Below, in pieces: positions 36,262 to 44,508 of a stretch of 64,000 bases of DNA. Every line of letters begins with the position of its first letter. Positions within the stretch are counted from its first letter, which is position 1. Location: assembly GCA_029245245.1 (NCBI GenBank), contig JAQWPT010000021.1, positions 1 through 64,000 on the forward strand. Direction: 5' to 3'. The DNA is from Phycisphaerales bacterium. Lineage in GTDB: Bacteria > Planctomycetota > Phycisphaerae > Phycisphaerales > SM1A02. Position numbers and translations under genes: made by a program. A model generated the notes under the pieces. That model saw nothing but the letters and a program-made list of their open reading frames with translations. It was not told where the DNA came from and did no database searches.

Positions 36262-37065
36262 TTACTCGCTGCCAAGCAGGGTGCGCAGGGCAGTTCCGGG
36301 CGACTCCTGTCGCAGCAGTGACTCCCCGACGAGGAAGTTGCGCAGTCCATGTTCTTCCAGACGGCGGATGTCGTCATGACTCCTGATGCCCGACTCACAG
36401 ACGACACACGGGAGGTGGCCCTGGAGTTCGCCGAGCATGCCCAGCACATGGTCCGTGCTCGTCTCCATCGTCTTGAGGTTCCGGTTGTTGACACCCAGGA
36501 GGTGACCGTGCCCGGCGTGGCCCATGACCATTGGCAGTCGATCGGCCCCATGGAGTTCGATCAGCGAAGCGAGGCCGAGTTCATCGGCAAGGCCCACCAG
36601 ATCGGCCAGAAGGTCGGGCTCGAGCAGTTCAGCGATCAGGAGTACGGCGTCGGCTCCGGCCGCCCGGGCTTCCCAGAGCTGGTAGGCGTCCACAAGGAAG
36701 TCCTTGCGGAGGACAGGAAGCCCGACGCGCTGACGAATCCGTGAGAGATCCTCGAGGGAACCACCAAAGAAGGGTTCATCTGTCAGGCACGAGATCGCCA
36801 TGGCCCCGGCATTCTCGTACTGTAGGGCGATGTCGACGGGATCAAATTCGTCGCGAATCGTTCCAGCCGAGGGGCTCCGCCGCTTGCACTCGGCAATGAT
36901 GTGGATGCGATCGTCATCGGCCGTCATCGCCTCGAAGAATGGGCGCGGCGGCGGTGCCGATGCCACCTGCTGTTGCAGCAACGAAAGTGGTCGATCCCGC
37001 CTGGCGGCGTCGACCGTTTCCCGTGTTCGTTCAGCGATGGCTTCGAGGGTGATGGGCATGGGCAT
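36262..37065 (-). CDS. trpC: indole-3-glycerol phosphate synthase
   Basis: A 267-residue TIM-barrel enzyme of tryptophan synthesis that closes the indole ring of carboxyphenylaminodeoxyribulose phosphate. Family motifs are IIAECKRRSPSAG, PVLRKDFLVD, AVLLIAELL, GVNNRNLKT and CESGI; the catalytic lysines sit in the first two and the catalytic Glu in AECKRRSPS. The length is standard. No other trp biosynthesis genes are nearby. The start codon lies within the 5' end of the divergent CPBP protease gene. A start at 37059 is equally possible. Confidence 0.93.
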   Translation of the reverse strand: MPMPITLEAIAERTRETVDAARRDRPLSLLQQQVASAPPPRPFFEAMTADDDRIHIIAECKRRSPSAGTIRDEFDPVDIALQYENAGAMAISCLTDEPFFGGSLEDLSRIRQRVGLPVLRKDFLVDAYQLWEARAAGADAVLLIAELLEPDLLADLVGLADELGLASLIELHGADRLPMVMGHAGHGHLLGVNNRNLKTMETSTDHVLGMLGELQGHLPCVVCESGIRSHDDIRRLEEHGLRNFLVGESLLRQESPGTALRTLLGSE

Positions 37066-37993
37066 CGTGTCGCTCTTGTGTGTGACGACCGCGACAGCCT
37101 ACACCGAGACCGCGGCAGCGGCAGGGGGCAGTGATCGTGCCGAGGCTGTTGCCTCGGAAACGGGGTCATGGCTCCAGGGCGGCTGGTGGATCATGCCCCT
37201 GGGCTTGATCGTGCTGATTCTCTTCGCCTCCTCCCGGGCCGCACGCCTCACGAGATTGCCTCGACAGCCATGGCACTTTCGACCCGGCATGGGGTACTCG
37301 TTCGTGTTGCTGGCCATCTTCGCCGGTGCCGTCGGTGCCCAGGTCGCGCTGTACTTCACGGGACCGGCCTCCGATGTTCCGTCGGACATGCTGCGCACGT
37401 TGACGATCGTTCAAATCGTTTCGCTGGCCTGCCAGGGGGCGGTGGTGTTCGCCATGCCGGGTTGGTGGATGCGTCGTGCTCCGGGCCAGGAGGATACACG
37501 GCCGGGTTTCGCCTTCTCGGCGGGATTCGGCGTGCTTGGACTGGTGATCTTCTGGCCGATGGTGCAGGCCACGATGCTCGGCGGTGTGATGGTTCGGACC
37601 TGGTTGACAGGTGAAGCGCCGGATGCCTTTGCGCACGACACATTGATCCTGATGGATGATGTGGGCAGTTCGGTCTGGAGTTGGGTCCTCACGGCCCTCC
37701 TGATCCTGGCGGTTCCGGTCGTCGAGGAAGCCATCTACCGGGGCCTGCTCCAGGAATCACTGCGACGCCATCGTTCGCTCACCAACGGCTCACCCTGGAT
37801 GGCGGTGGTGATCACAAGCGTCATCTTCTCCTTGATGCACGGAGGAGTCACTTCATTGGAGGGACTGGTAAGCATTTTCATCCTGTCGTTGGGACTGGGA
37901 TGGGCCTTTGTGCGAACCGGCAGGCTCATCACGCCCATCATCATGCATGCCGGGTTCAATGCCCTGAACCTGCTGCTGGCCTCGTTCCAGTAG
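37052..37993 (+). CDS. CPBP-family intramembrane metalloprotease
   Basis: About 313 residues with six to seven membrane segments and the CPBP/Abi (CAAX-protease-like) motifs: VVEEAIYRGLLQESLRR near residues 223-239, a second His in VIFSLMHGG near residues 260-268, and NALNLLLA near the end. The glutamates and histidines form the metal site. Bacterial members have roles from prenyl-peptide processing to immunity or are uncharacterised. The start is uncertain: 37052 and 37058 both lie inside the divergent trpC start region, and a GTG at 37066 is also possible. Confidence 0.75.
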   Translation: MGMGIVSLLCVTTATAYTETAAAAGGSDRAEAVASETGSWLQGGWWIMPLGLIVLILFASSRAARLTRLPRQPWHFRPGMGYSFVLLAIFAGAVGAQVALYFTGPASDVPSDMLRTLTIVQIVSLACQGAVVFAMPGWWMRRAPGQEDTRPGFAFSAGFGVLGLVIFWPMVQATMLGGVMVRTWLTGEAPDAFAHDTLILMDDVGSSVWSWVLTALLILAVPVVEEAIYRGLLQESLRRHRSLTNGSPWMAVVITSVIFSLMHGGVTSLEGLVSIFILSLGLGWAFVRTGRLITPIIMHAGFNALNLLLASFQ

Positions 37994-38002
37994 TCCACCC
38001 GC

Positions 38003-38008
38003 TACACT
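38003..38008 (+). promoter_or_regulatory. possible -10 element with leaderless start (trpS)
   Basis: TACACT, 7 bases before the trpS ATG. No Shine-Dalgarno sequence lies between them. Confidence 0.3.
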
Positions 38009-38015
38009 GCCACTC

Positions 38016-39098
38016 ATGACCACGCAGGCCACGGGACTTCGAGTGCTGACCGGCGATACGCCCACGGGAAACCTCCATCTCGGCCATTGGGTCGGTTCGG
38101 TGAAACGGCGTGTCCAGATGCAGGACACCCACGAGTGCTACTTCCTGGTTGCGAACATGCACGCCTTCACCACGCGGGCGGACAAGGCCGACGAAATTCG
38201 TCGCGACTGCATCGAGGTCGCCCGTGACGCGCTGTGCATGGGCATCGACCCCCAGCGCAGCGCCATGTTCCTGCAGACCGAGGTGCCGGCGATCGCGGAG
38301 CTCACGTACCTCTTCTCGATGCTCCTTCCCTACAACAGGGTGATGCGGAACCCGACCCTCAAGGATGAACTCGAGGTCAAGGGGCTCAAGGACACCTACT
38401 CGTTCGGCTTCCCGCTCTACACCGTTGGGCAGACGGCGGACATCCTGGCCTTTCGGGCCCACGCCGTTCCCGTCGGCGAGGACCAGGTGCCGCATATCGA
38501 GCTCACCCGTGAGGTGGCCCGGCGATTCAACAAGATGTACTGCGGCGTTCCGGACAAGGCCCCCGACGAGGAACACGAGTCCCTCGGCGGCGTGTTCCCG
38601 ATCCCCCTGGCCGATGTCGGCGAGGTGGGCCGGCTCGTGGGCATCGACGGGCAGAACAAGATGAGCAAGTCGCTGGGCAACTCGGTGGAGATTCGAGACA
38701 CCGCCAAGCAGGTCAAGAAGAAGATCGGCAAGATCTACACCGGGCACGACAGTCGGCAGCCGAACGATCCCGGGGAAGTCGATCCCGCCAAGAACCCGCT
38801 TTTCCAGTACGTCGAAACCTTCATTGCCGACCCCGATCGGGTGGCCGATTTTCGCGACCGCTACAGTCGCGGCGACAACATCGGTGATGGCGAAGTGAAG
38901 ATGGCGGTGGTGGACGCGATCAATGAACTGCTCGAGCCGATGCGCGAGCGGCGTGAACGCTATGCCAGTGATGATGACATTCTCGACATCCTGCTTGAGG
39001 GCAGCCGCAAGGCCAACGCGATTGCGGAGGAAACTCTGGCGATGGCCAAGGAGGCCGCTTCGCTGAAGTTCTTCGATCGACGGATCGAACTGTCCTGA
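38016..39098 (+). CDS. trpS: tryptophanyl-tRNA synthetase
   Basis: A 360-residue class I aminoacyl-tRNA synthetase that charges tRNA-Trp. The HIGH-type motif is TPTGNLHLGHWVG (residues 15-27) and the KMSKS motif is NKMSKSLGN near 213-221. The length matches bacterial TrpS. The family's adenylate-pocket segment GEDQVPHIELTREVARRFN is present. It ends exactly where the convergent flgH gene ends; the two stop codons abut with no spacer. No T-box or other leader fits upstream, because the start lies only 22 bases after the CPBP gene. Confidence 0.95.
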   Translation: MTTQATGLRVLTGDTPTGNLHLGHWVGSVKRRVQMQDTHECYFLVANMHAFTTRADKADEIRRDCIEVARDALCMGIDPQRSAMFLQTEVPAIAELTYLFSMLLPYNRVMRNPTLKDELEVKGLKDTYSFGFPLYTVGQTADILAFRAHAVPVGEDQVPHIELTREVARRFNKMYCGVPDKAPDEEHESLGGVFPIPLADVGEVGRLVGIDGQNKMSKSLGNSVEIRDTAKQVKKKIGKIYTGHDSRQPNDPGEVDPAKNPLFQYVETFIADPDRVADFRDRYSRGDNIGDGEVKMAVVDAINELLEPMRERRERYASDDDILDILLEGSRKANAIAEETLAMAKEAASLKFFDRRIELS

Positions 39099-40139
39099 TC
39101 AGAAGGCGAACACGGCATCGAGAATCTTCGCGAGGATTCCCTTGTTGGCCGCTTCACGAACCTCTCCATAGTGCATCTTCTCGATTTCCAGGTTGAAGAT
39201 CTGGTTCGAGAGAATGGTGTTGGATGCGGTGACGTCGTCCGGCCGGCAGACGCCGGTCAACTGGGTGAACATCTCCTCATCATCGGTCTTGATGCGGGTT
39301 CGCGCCTCGAGCACGAGGTTGCCGTTGGGAAGGATTTCGATGATCTCCGCGGTCAGCCTTGTGGTCAGGTCATCCTCCCGGGCATATTCGCCTTCACCCT
39401 CGAATTCCTTCTCACCCATGAGTTCGACCTCGGTGTAGTTGAGAAGGTCGTTGTTGTTGAGGCCGGGGAAGTACTCCACGCCTCCGACGAGGCCGTATTC
39501 CTTTTCCGTTTCCAGGCCCTGGAAGGACGCGATTCGCGTTGTTTCACGTACCACGATCTGGACCAGGTCGTGCTCCGTGAAGAGCCGTGGCTTCTCCGGG
39601 GAGAACGCGAAGAGGCTGGTCGATTCCAGTTGATTGGTGATCGGCATGCCCTGGTCGTCGAGGAGAACGGAACCCCATGGACCATTGATGGCCTGCGACA
39701 TGTAGGACATGGAGGGGGTCGAGATCGGTGTGACCGGCATGGGCATCATGGGCATGATCGGAGCGGAGGCCAGGGGTGACAGTTCGGTTGCGCTGATGGA
39801 AGCCATGGGAACCATGTTGCCCATCGGCATGGGCATCATCGGCTGGTACATGGGCATCATGGCCGGCATGGTGTTCCATGCGCCGAATGCATTCCATCCA
39901 TACCCGCCGAGCGTGTTGAGCTGGCCGTTCATGTTCGCCTGCATCAGGCCGAGATTGCTGTTGAGTGATGCGTTGAGGCCTCCGAGCCCCGTGGTCAGTG
40001 GAGCGGGTCCGATGCCACTGAGATGGTGGCTGCTGCTGGTCATGTGGTGGGGAGAGAGGTGCCCCCCGCCGGTGATGTTGGCAGTGGCGGCAGTCGCCAT
40101 GAGAAGCGGAACACAGCAGATCGAACGGGTCGGATTCAT
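39099..40139 (-). CDS. flgH: flagellar L-ring protein FlgH with a Met-rich N-terminal insert
   Basis: A 346-residue protein. The C-terminal 190 residues carry FlgH features: GSVLLDDQG, LVQIVVRETTRIAS, NGNLVLEARTRIKTDDEE, LTGVCRPDDVTASNTILSNQI and KGILAKILDAVF. FlgH forms the outer-membrane ring around the flagellar rod. The N-terminal signal peptide ends near TAATA/N without a clear lipobox, whereas FlgH is usually a lipoprotein. Between them, about residues 90-150 are a Met/Pro-rich stretch (MMPMYQPMMPMPMGN and similar) not found in typical FlgH. It overlaps the flgA stop by 4 bases. No flgI gene follows. Confidence 0.85.
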   Translation of the reverse strand: MNPTRSICCVPLLMATAATANITGGGHLSPHHMTSSSHHLSGIGPAPLTTGLGGLNASLNSNLGLMQANMNGQLNTLGGYGWNAFGAWNTMPAMMPMYQPMMPMPMGNMVPMASISATELSPLASAPIMPMMPMPVTPISTPSMSYMSQAINGPWGSVLLDDQGMPITNQLESTSLFAFSPEKPRLFTEHDLVQIVVRETTRIASFQGLETEKEYGLVGGVEYFPGLNNNDLLNYTEVELMGEKEFEGEGEYAREDDLTTRLTAEIIEILPNGNLVLEARTRIKTDDEEMFTQLTGVCRPDDVTASNTILSNQIFNLEIEKMHYGEVREAANKGILAKILDAVFAF

Positions 40140-41251
40140 GGAGTCACTCCGCGTGATGCATCGGCGATGGTGGTCGGTGGTGTCATGGACAGGTCACGCA
40201 CGGCTTCACCCCGTGCGGTGATCCGGGCAGTAAACGTCTTCCGCTCACGTCCGTAGCGGAGTTCGATAATTTCTCCAGCGGTGCCACCGGATTCTGCAAC
40301 CGCATCCAGTTCAAGGACGTGTCCGCCGGCGATGGCCCTGACGACGACCTTGTCGCCACGCTTGACGAGGACGGGCAGTTTCAGGTCACGCTCCCGCAGA
40401 ATCGTTCCGGCACGCAGTCGTATGACTGCAGCGCGTCCTTCGACGGCATCCGGGGCGACCCGGCCGCTTCGCTGCAGAGGGGTCAGCCACTGTTCGACGT
40501 GCTCAACGTGCTCCGCGGCGATCGGACGACCACGCTGGACGTCGACTCGGAGGCTGGCAACGCTCGTTCGAATCGTGGGATTCACCGAGACAAGGTCCGT
40601 GCTCATGGGCCGACCACCTTCCCAGCGACGAACCTCGTAGTCCAGCCGTTCGCTGTGCATGGCGATGTTCAGCGGCTTGATCTCGAAGCGGCCCTCGGTC
40701 AGTGAGGCATCCAGCAACGCAGTCTGGTCACGCGAAAAGTCCAGTTTCAGATCGGCGGCATTGACGCCCAGCGTGTTCGTGATCGACCGGGCCAGCCAAC
40801 CGCGAAAGGTCGGGGTGTCCAGGAGCACATCGGCCATGGAGCGGTCCATGGCATGACGGGACGCGGTGCGGTGACCGGGGGCCTTGTTGATGCTGCTGGG
40901 CTGCATCGCCAGTGGGGGCTCGATGTGTTCACTGCTTCGTGCTCGGATGATGACGCGGTGGCCATGGAGTTCGATCCGGCCCCAGTGGACTTCGTGGAGT
41001 TCCATCGCCGTTCGGACACTGGAGACGTGGAGTTCCAGGGGGGATGACATGCCGGCTTCGAAGGCGGTGACCTCGATGGCCCCCAGTGAAGTGGCGTACT
41101 CGCCTTCCAGGGTCGCGATGTCCGCAAGATGGACGGTGTCCCCGGGACCGGTGAAGCGGACCGAATGGTGAAGGGTCACGCTGTCGCCGATGGCGGCGGC
41201 GGAGACGATCAGGAGTGGGGCAATGAGCAGGAGAGGTTGTGTCATCATCAT
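40136..41251 (-). CDS. flgA: flagellar P-ring assembly chaperone FlgA
   Basis: A 371-residue exported protein. A signal peptide ends near residue 21. The C-terminal part has the SAF-like region of FlgA: VASLRVDVQRGRPI, RLRAGTILRERDLKLPVLVKRGDKVVV and GEIIELR. FlgA helps FlgI assemble the periplasmic P-ring. At 371 residues it is considerably longer than enterobacterial FlgA (about 220), with an N-terminal extension rich in short beta segments. It is in operon order flgF-flgG-flgA-flgH, with a 4-base overlap into flgH. Confidence 0.82.
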   Translation of the reverse strand: MMMTQPLLLIAPLLIVSAAAIGDSVTLHHSVRFTGPGDTVHLADIATLEGEYATSLGAIEVTAFEAGMSSPLELHVSSVRTAMELHEVHWGRIELHGHRVIIRARSSEHIEPPLAMQPSSINKAPGHRTASRHAMDRSMADVLLDTPTFRGWLARSITNTLGVNAADLKLDFSRDQTALLDASLTEGRFEIKPLNIAMHSERLDYEVRRWEGGRPMSTDLVSVNPTIRTSVASLRVDVQRGRPIAAEHVEHVEQWLTPLQRSGRVAPDAVEGRAAVIRLRAGTILRERDLKLPVLVKRGDKVVVRAIAGGHVLELDAVAESGGTAGEIIELRYGRERKTFTARITARGEAVRDLSMTPPTTIADASRGVTP

Positions 41252-41263
41252 TCGTATCCAGGA

Positions 41264-42073
41264 TCAGAAGCGACGCAGGTTCGTGACATTCTGGAGCATC
41301 TCGTCGGCGGTCTTGAGGGCCTGGCTGTTCATCTCGAACGCCCGCTGGGTCTCGATGAGCGAGACGAGTTCGGTGACCGGGTTCACATTCGAGGCTTCCA
41401 GGTGGAACTGGATGAGATTCCCCAGGCCGCTCTGGCTCGGGATGCCGGCGGAGACTTCGCCGGACGCGATGGTCTCGACGTAGAGGTTCTCGCCGATGGG
41501 TTGGAGTCCGGCGTTGTTGGCGAAGTAGGCGAGTTCGAGTTGTCCGATTTCCTCGAACTCGGCACCGCGGGAGATCTGGACCTGTCCGTCGTCCGTGATC
41601 ACGATGGCTGATTCCGGTACGTCGTAGGGAACCACGATGCTCGGGACGATTCGTCGCCCATTGAGGTTCGCCATGACGAGTTCCCGTTCGGCGTTGAGCG
41701 AGAAGTTGCCGGCCCTCGTGTAGGCGAGCCCATCGGTCCAGGTGTCTTCGACTTCAACCATGAAGAATCCGTTGCCGTTGATGGTGACGTCCAGCGGGCC
41801 CCCGGTGTAGACCGACGAGCCCTGTGCGAAGTCGGTCTGGGTTCCGGAGACACGGGTGCCGACACCGACGTAGAGGCCGGTGGGGGAGATGTCACCGATG
41901 TCATTCTCGATACCGGGCTGCCGTTCCTCCATGTAGAGGAGGTCCTGGAAGTTCACCCGTGTCGACTTGAAACCATCCGTGTTGGTGTTTGCAAGGTTGT
42001 TGGCGATCACCTCCAGGGAGGTCGACAGGGCGGACAGTCCGGTGGACGAGGCGTTCATTGCTGTAAAGGCCAT
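41264..42073 (-). CDS. flgG: flagellar distal rod protein FlgG
   Basis: A 269-residue rod protein. The N-terminal motif TSLEVIANNLANTNTDGFKSTRVNF and C-terminal ETQRAFEMNSQALKTADEMLQ form the axial coiled-coil core. The middle has INGNGFFMVE and TRAGNFSLNAERELV. The length (about 260) and the distal-rod insert MEERQPG following FQDLLY support FlgG rather than FlgF or FlgE. It lies 34 bases after flgF and 12 before flgA. Confidence 0.93.
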   Translation of the reverse strand: MAFTAMNASSTGLSALSTSLEVIANNLANTNTDGFKSTRVNFQDLLYMEERQPGIENDIGDISPTGLYVGVGTRVSGTQTDFAQGSSVYTGGPLDVTINGNGFFMVEVEDTWTDGLAYTRAGNFSLNAERELVMANLNGRRIVPSIVVPYDVPESAIVITDDGQVQISRGAEFEEIGQLELAYFANNAGLQPIGENLYVETIASGEVSAGIPSQSGLGNLIQFHLEASNVNPVTELVSLIETQRAFEMNSQALKTADEMLQNVTNLRRF

Positions 42074-42107
42074 GGGTAGCGGCTCCGTATCAGTTCGTGG
42101 TTCGTGC

Positions 42108-42881
42108 TCAGGACACCTTGCCGAGGGTGCCGGCGGCCTGGCCCATGATGAGATCCTGGTACTGCATCATCCGGACATTGGCTTCCAAGGCCCGGCTCAG
42201 TTCCATGAGATCCTTCATGGCGATGATTGGGTTGACGGTGCTCTCTTCCAGGTAGCCCTGGCGGACGGTCGAGGTCGAGTCGGCAACGGGAGCTCCACTG
42301 TCGAGCGTCGCCCGCAGCAGTCCATCGCCGAGTTTTTCCAGTGCATCGGGCTGTTCGACCTGCTGCAGGGCGAGGGTGGCGATCTCTTCACCGTTCTGGA
42401 GAATGACGCCGTCTTCATTGATTTCAAAGGGGCCGGATTCCAGTTCGATGGGCTGGTTGCGACCGTCGAGCAGGTGCAGGCCGGTTGCGGACATGACCAG
42501 GTGGTTTTCCGCGTTGAGTGAGAACCGACCGTCCCGTGTCAGGGAGATGGACTCCTCGGTGGCACCACGCTCCGGGCCTACGACGAAGAATCCGTTTCCG
42601 TTGATGGCCACGTCGGTGGATGAACCCGTCTCCTTGAGGCTGCCTTGAATGAACTCGATGATCGTGGGGCTGGCGAGTTGCCCACCGCCGAGCCGCTCCA
42701 GCAGGAACTGGGGGTCGACCGCCGCACCGGACTCGATTCGCTCGGGCAGGCGCTGCTGGGCAAGGGCGAGATCCGCCTTGAAGCCCGTGGTCTGGGTATT
42801 GGCCAGGTTGTTGGAGATCACCTGGAACTCGTGCAGATTCGAGAGCACGCCTCCAGCGGACTGGTACAGGCCGTAGTTCAT
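42108..42881 (-). CDS. flgF: flagellar proximal rod protein FlgF
   Basis: A 257-residue flagellar basal-body rod protein. The N-terminal HEFQVISNNLANTQTTGFKAD and C-terminal NPIIAMKDLMELSRALEANVRMMQYQDLI are the paired helices of the rod family. INGNGFFVVGP and TRDGRFSLNAENHLV lie between. Position before flgG identifies it as FlgF. Its ATG overlaps the TGA of the upstream 59-codon ORF (ATGA), so its translation is probably coupled to that ORF. Confidence 0.9.
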   Translation of the reverse strand: MNYGLYQSAGGVLSNLHEFQVISNNLANTQTTGFKADLALAQQRLPERIESGAAVDPQFLLERLGGGQLASPTIIEFIQGSLKETGSSTDVAINGNGFFVVGPERGATEESISLTRDGRFSLNAENHLVMSATGLHLLDGRNQPIELESGPFEINEDGVILQNGEEIATLALQQVEQPDALEKLGDGLLRATLDSGAPVADSTSTVRQGYLEESTVNPIIAMKDLMELSRALEANVRMMQYQDLIMGQAAGTLGKVS

Positions 42882-43057
42882 CGTGTGTCGCCCTCAGCTG
42901 GTCCAGATTGGGCGTGGAGGGCCATGTGGATCGCGGTGGCGATTCGAGCCTTGCGGATCAACTCGGCCGCCAGGTCCCGCTGGTCCCGGCTGTCACTCGG
43001 ATCCATGGCCCGTGGGCGGCGTGGTTGTGGTTGGTGCATGCGTGCGTGGTCCCGCAT
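42878..43057 (-). CDS. small ORF (59 aa) leading the flagellar operon
   Basis: I do not recognise this protein. It has a perfect AAGGAGG at 43063-43069, 5 bases before the ATG, and its TGA overlaps the flgF ATG. The first 20 residues are basic and Pro/Arg-rich. Residues 21-50 (SDSRDQRDLAAELIRKARIATAIHMALHA) could form one amphipathic helix. It lies about 32 nt downstream of the predicted start site of a sigma-54 promoter. It could be a small export or rod-assembly helper, or only a coupling leader. The perfect ribosome site and the overlap make translation likely. Confidence 0.65.
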   Translation of the reverse strand: MRDHARMHQPQPRRPRAMDPSDSRDQRDLAAELIRKARIATAIHMALHAQSGPAEGDTR

Positions 43058-43100
43058 CGGGGCCTCCTTGCCCATGGTGAGGGGTCTTGCTGGACATGTC

Positions 43101-43114
43101 GCAAGTTCCGTGCC
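43101..43114 (-). promoter_or_regulatory. sigma-54 (-24/-12) promoter of the flagellar operon
   Basis: On the minus strand GGCACG is followed by GAAC and TTGC, with exactly 10 bases between the GG and GC dinucleotides. This is the spacing and sequence of RpoN promoters (consensus TGGCACG-N4-TTGCW). It predicts a transcription start near 43089, about 32 bases before the 59-codon ORF with its AAGGAGG. Confidence 0.65.
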
Positions 43115-43313
43115 GGGACCTGAATCCACACTGGGCGCTTTCAGAGGCCCTCAGGCGGTCCTTTCGTGCCACCATGCTGCGCAGGAGGTTCAATGAGCGC
43201 AAATCATGCCGTAGTCCCGGGGGCCCACCAAACGCATTTCTGGCAGGCTCGGCCCGGAGTGGTCGATATCTCCAATCGCACGGAAGCGATGCCACTGGCC
43301 CATGGAGGCCTTG

Positions 43314-43583
43314 ATGATGGTCAGACAGACGATCCAGGATGGGATGGACATGGACAGGGAATGCTGTCCATTCATCAATGGCAACCACTCCCAGTGCCGT
43401 ACCCGCTTTACTCTTGATCAACTTGACCAGGCCATGCATATCTGCGTGGGGAACTATCGATCATGCTCGGTGCACTGGGATCTCCAGTCCAGCACTCTTT
43501 CCATGCCGGCGGATCCAACCCCGGTGATCATCACCCTCAAACGCCATGAAATCCACGAGCGGCTTCGACCAACCGGTTCGTGA
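43314..43583 (+). CDS. small Cys-rich protein upstream of xerD
   Basis: An unrecognised protein of about 89 residues. Its core (residues about 17-53) has five Cys and a His in the order CCPF, SQC, HIC, RSC with intervening helices (LDQLDQAMHICVGNYRSC). It looks like a small metal-binding or iron-sulfur module. GGAGG at 43304-43308 favours a start at 43314 or 43317. The frame overlaps the xerD start by 38 bases. The Cys spacing suggests it is real rather than a chance frame. No function is assigned. Confidence 0.5.
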   Translation: MMVRQTIQDGMDMDRECCPFINGNHSQCRTRFTLDQLDQAMHICVGNYRSCSVHWDLQSSTLSMPADPTPVIITLKRHEIHERLRPTGS

Positions 43584-44463
43584 GTTCCTGGCCTACCTCC
43601 GGGTGGAAGCCGGCCTGGCAGCTGCCACGCTTTCGGCATACACCTCGGATCTGGCGGGAATGGTCCAATTCCTCGACGACCAGGGGATTCATTCCCCTGG
43701 TGACGTGGACCCTCGGCACCTGGCCGAGTACGTGCAGTTTCTTCATCGCGAACGCGGGCTCCAACCCAGCAGCATCGCCCGGCACCTTTCAACCATGCGC
43801 ATGTTCTTCCGTTTCCTGGAAGGGCTGGGACGTGTCGAGCTGAACCCCACTGCGCCGCTGTCGACTCCGACGCGGTGGAAGCGGTTGCCGGGTGTCTTGA
43901 CGCCGAGGCAGATGAAGTCGCTGCTGGAGGCGGCGGACGAGGGGTCCGGTCGACTCTGGCGTCGTGACCGGGCCATGCTCGAATTGATGTACGCAGCGGG
44001 GCTGCGGGCGTCTGAGGTCGCCGGGCTGCAGCTGGACGGGTACGACGAACAGATCGCCGTGCTTCGTGTCCTGGGCAAGGGGAACAAGGAGCGACTGGTT
44101 CCCATCGGCGATCCTGCCCGCATGTCCGTGAACGCATACCTTTCGGAACTTCGAACAGTCTTGACACGGTTCGATGACGGTCGAGACGAAGGGCGATTGC
44201 TGTTGTCGAACACCGGCCGACCCCTGGAACGCGTTGCGGTCTGGCAGATCGTCCGGCGACTGGCCACTCGCGCCGGTATACAGGATGCGCACCCGCACAT
44301 GCTTCGGCACAGTTTCGCCACGCACATGCTGGTCGGTGGAGCCGACCTCCGAGTGGTCCAGGAGCTTCTTGGCCACGAGGACATCGCCACCACCCAGATC
44401 TACACGCACGTGGACCACTCCCGCCTGCGGGAAGTCGTGCAGGCCCACCACCCGCGGCCCTGA
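43546..44463 (+). CDS. xerD: tyrosine recombinase XerD
   Basis: A 305-residue site-specific recombinase. The N-terminal SAM-like domain (residues 8-95) is followed by the catalytic domain. Its residues are Arg154 (LRASEVAGL), a Lys in GKGNKERLVP, His251 and Arg254 (HMLRHSFATHM), His277 (LLGHEDI) and Tyr286 (TTQIYTHVD). With XerC it resolves chromosome dimers at dif. Length and motifs match the housekeeping Xer family rather than a phage integrase, and no mobile-element genes are near. No dif-like site was identified. Confidence 0.92.
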   Translation: MKSTSGFDQPVREFLAYLRVEAGLAAATLSAYTSDLAGMVQFLDDQGIHSPGDVDPRHLAEYVQFLHRERGLQPSSIARHLSTMRMFFRFLEGLGRVELNPTAPLSTPTRWKRLPGVLTPRQMKSLLEAADEGSGRLWRRDRAMLELMYAAGLRASEVAGLQLDGYDEQIAVLRVLGKGNKERLVPIGDPARMSVNAYLSELRTVLTRFDDGRDEGRLLLSNTGRPLERVAVWQIVRRLATRAGIQDAHPHMLRHSFATHMLVGGADLRVVQELLGHEDIATTQIYTHVDHSRLREVVQAHHPRP

Positions 44464-44493
44464 GCAATCCACGCCGCAGATGTCCGGGGGGGC

Positions 44494-44499
44494 TATCAT
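44494..44499 (+). promoter_or_regulatory. possible -10 element near start of secreted protein gene
   Basis: TATCAT, 9 bases before the ATG at 44509. A GAGGGG lies between them and could serve as a weak ribosome site. Confidence 0.25.
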
Positions 44500-44508
44500 G
44501 AGGGGTCC

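Noticed and set aside
43546-44463. Tyrosine recombinase as a sign of an integrated mobile element
   Set aside because: Length, motifs and absence of phage or plasmid genes, attachment repeats or a tRNA target fit housekeeping XerD.
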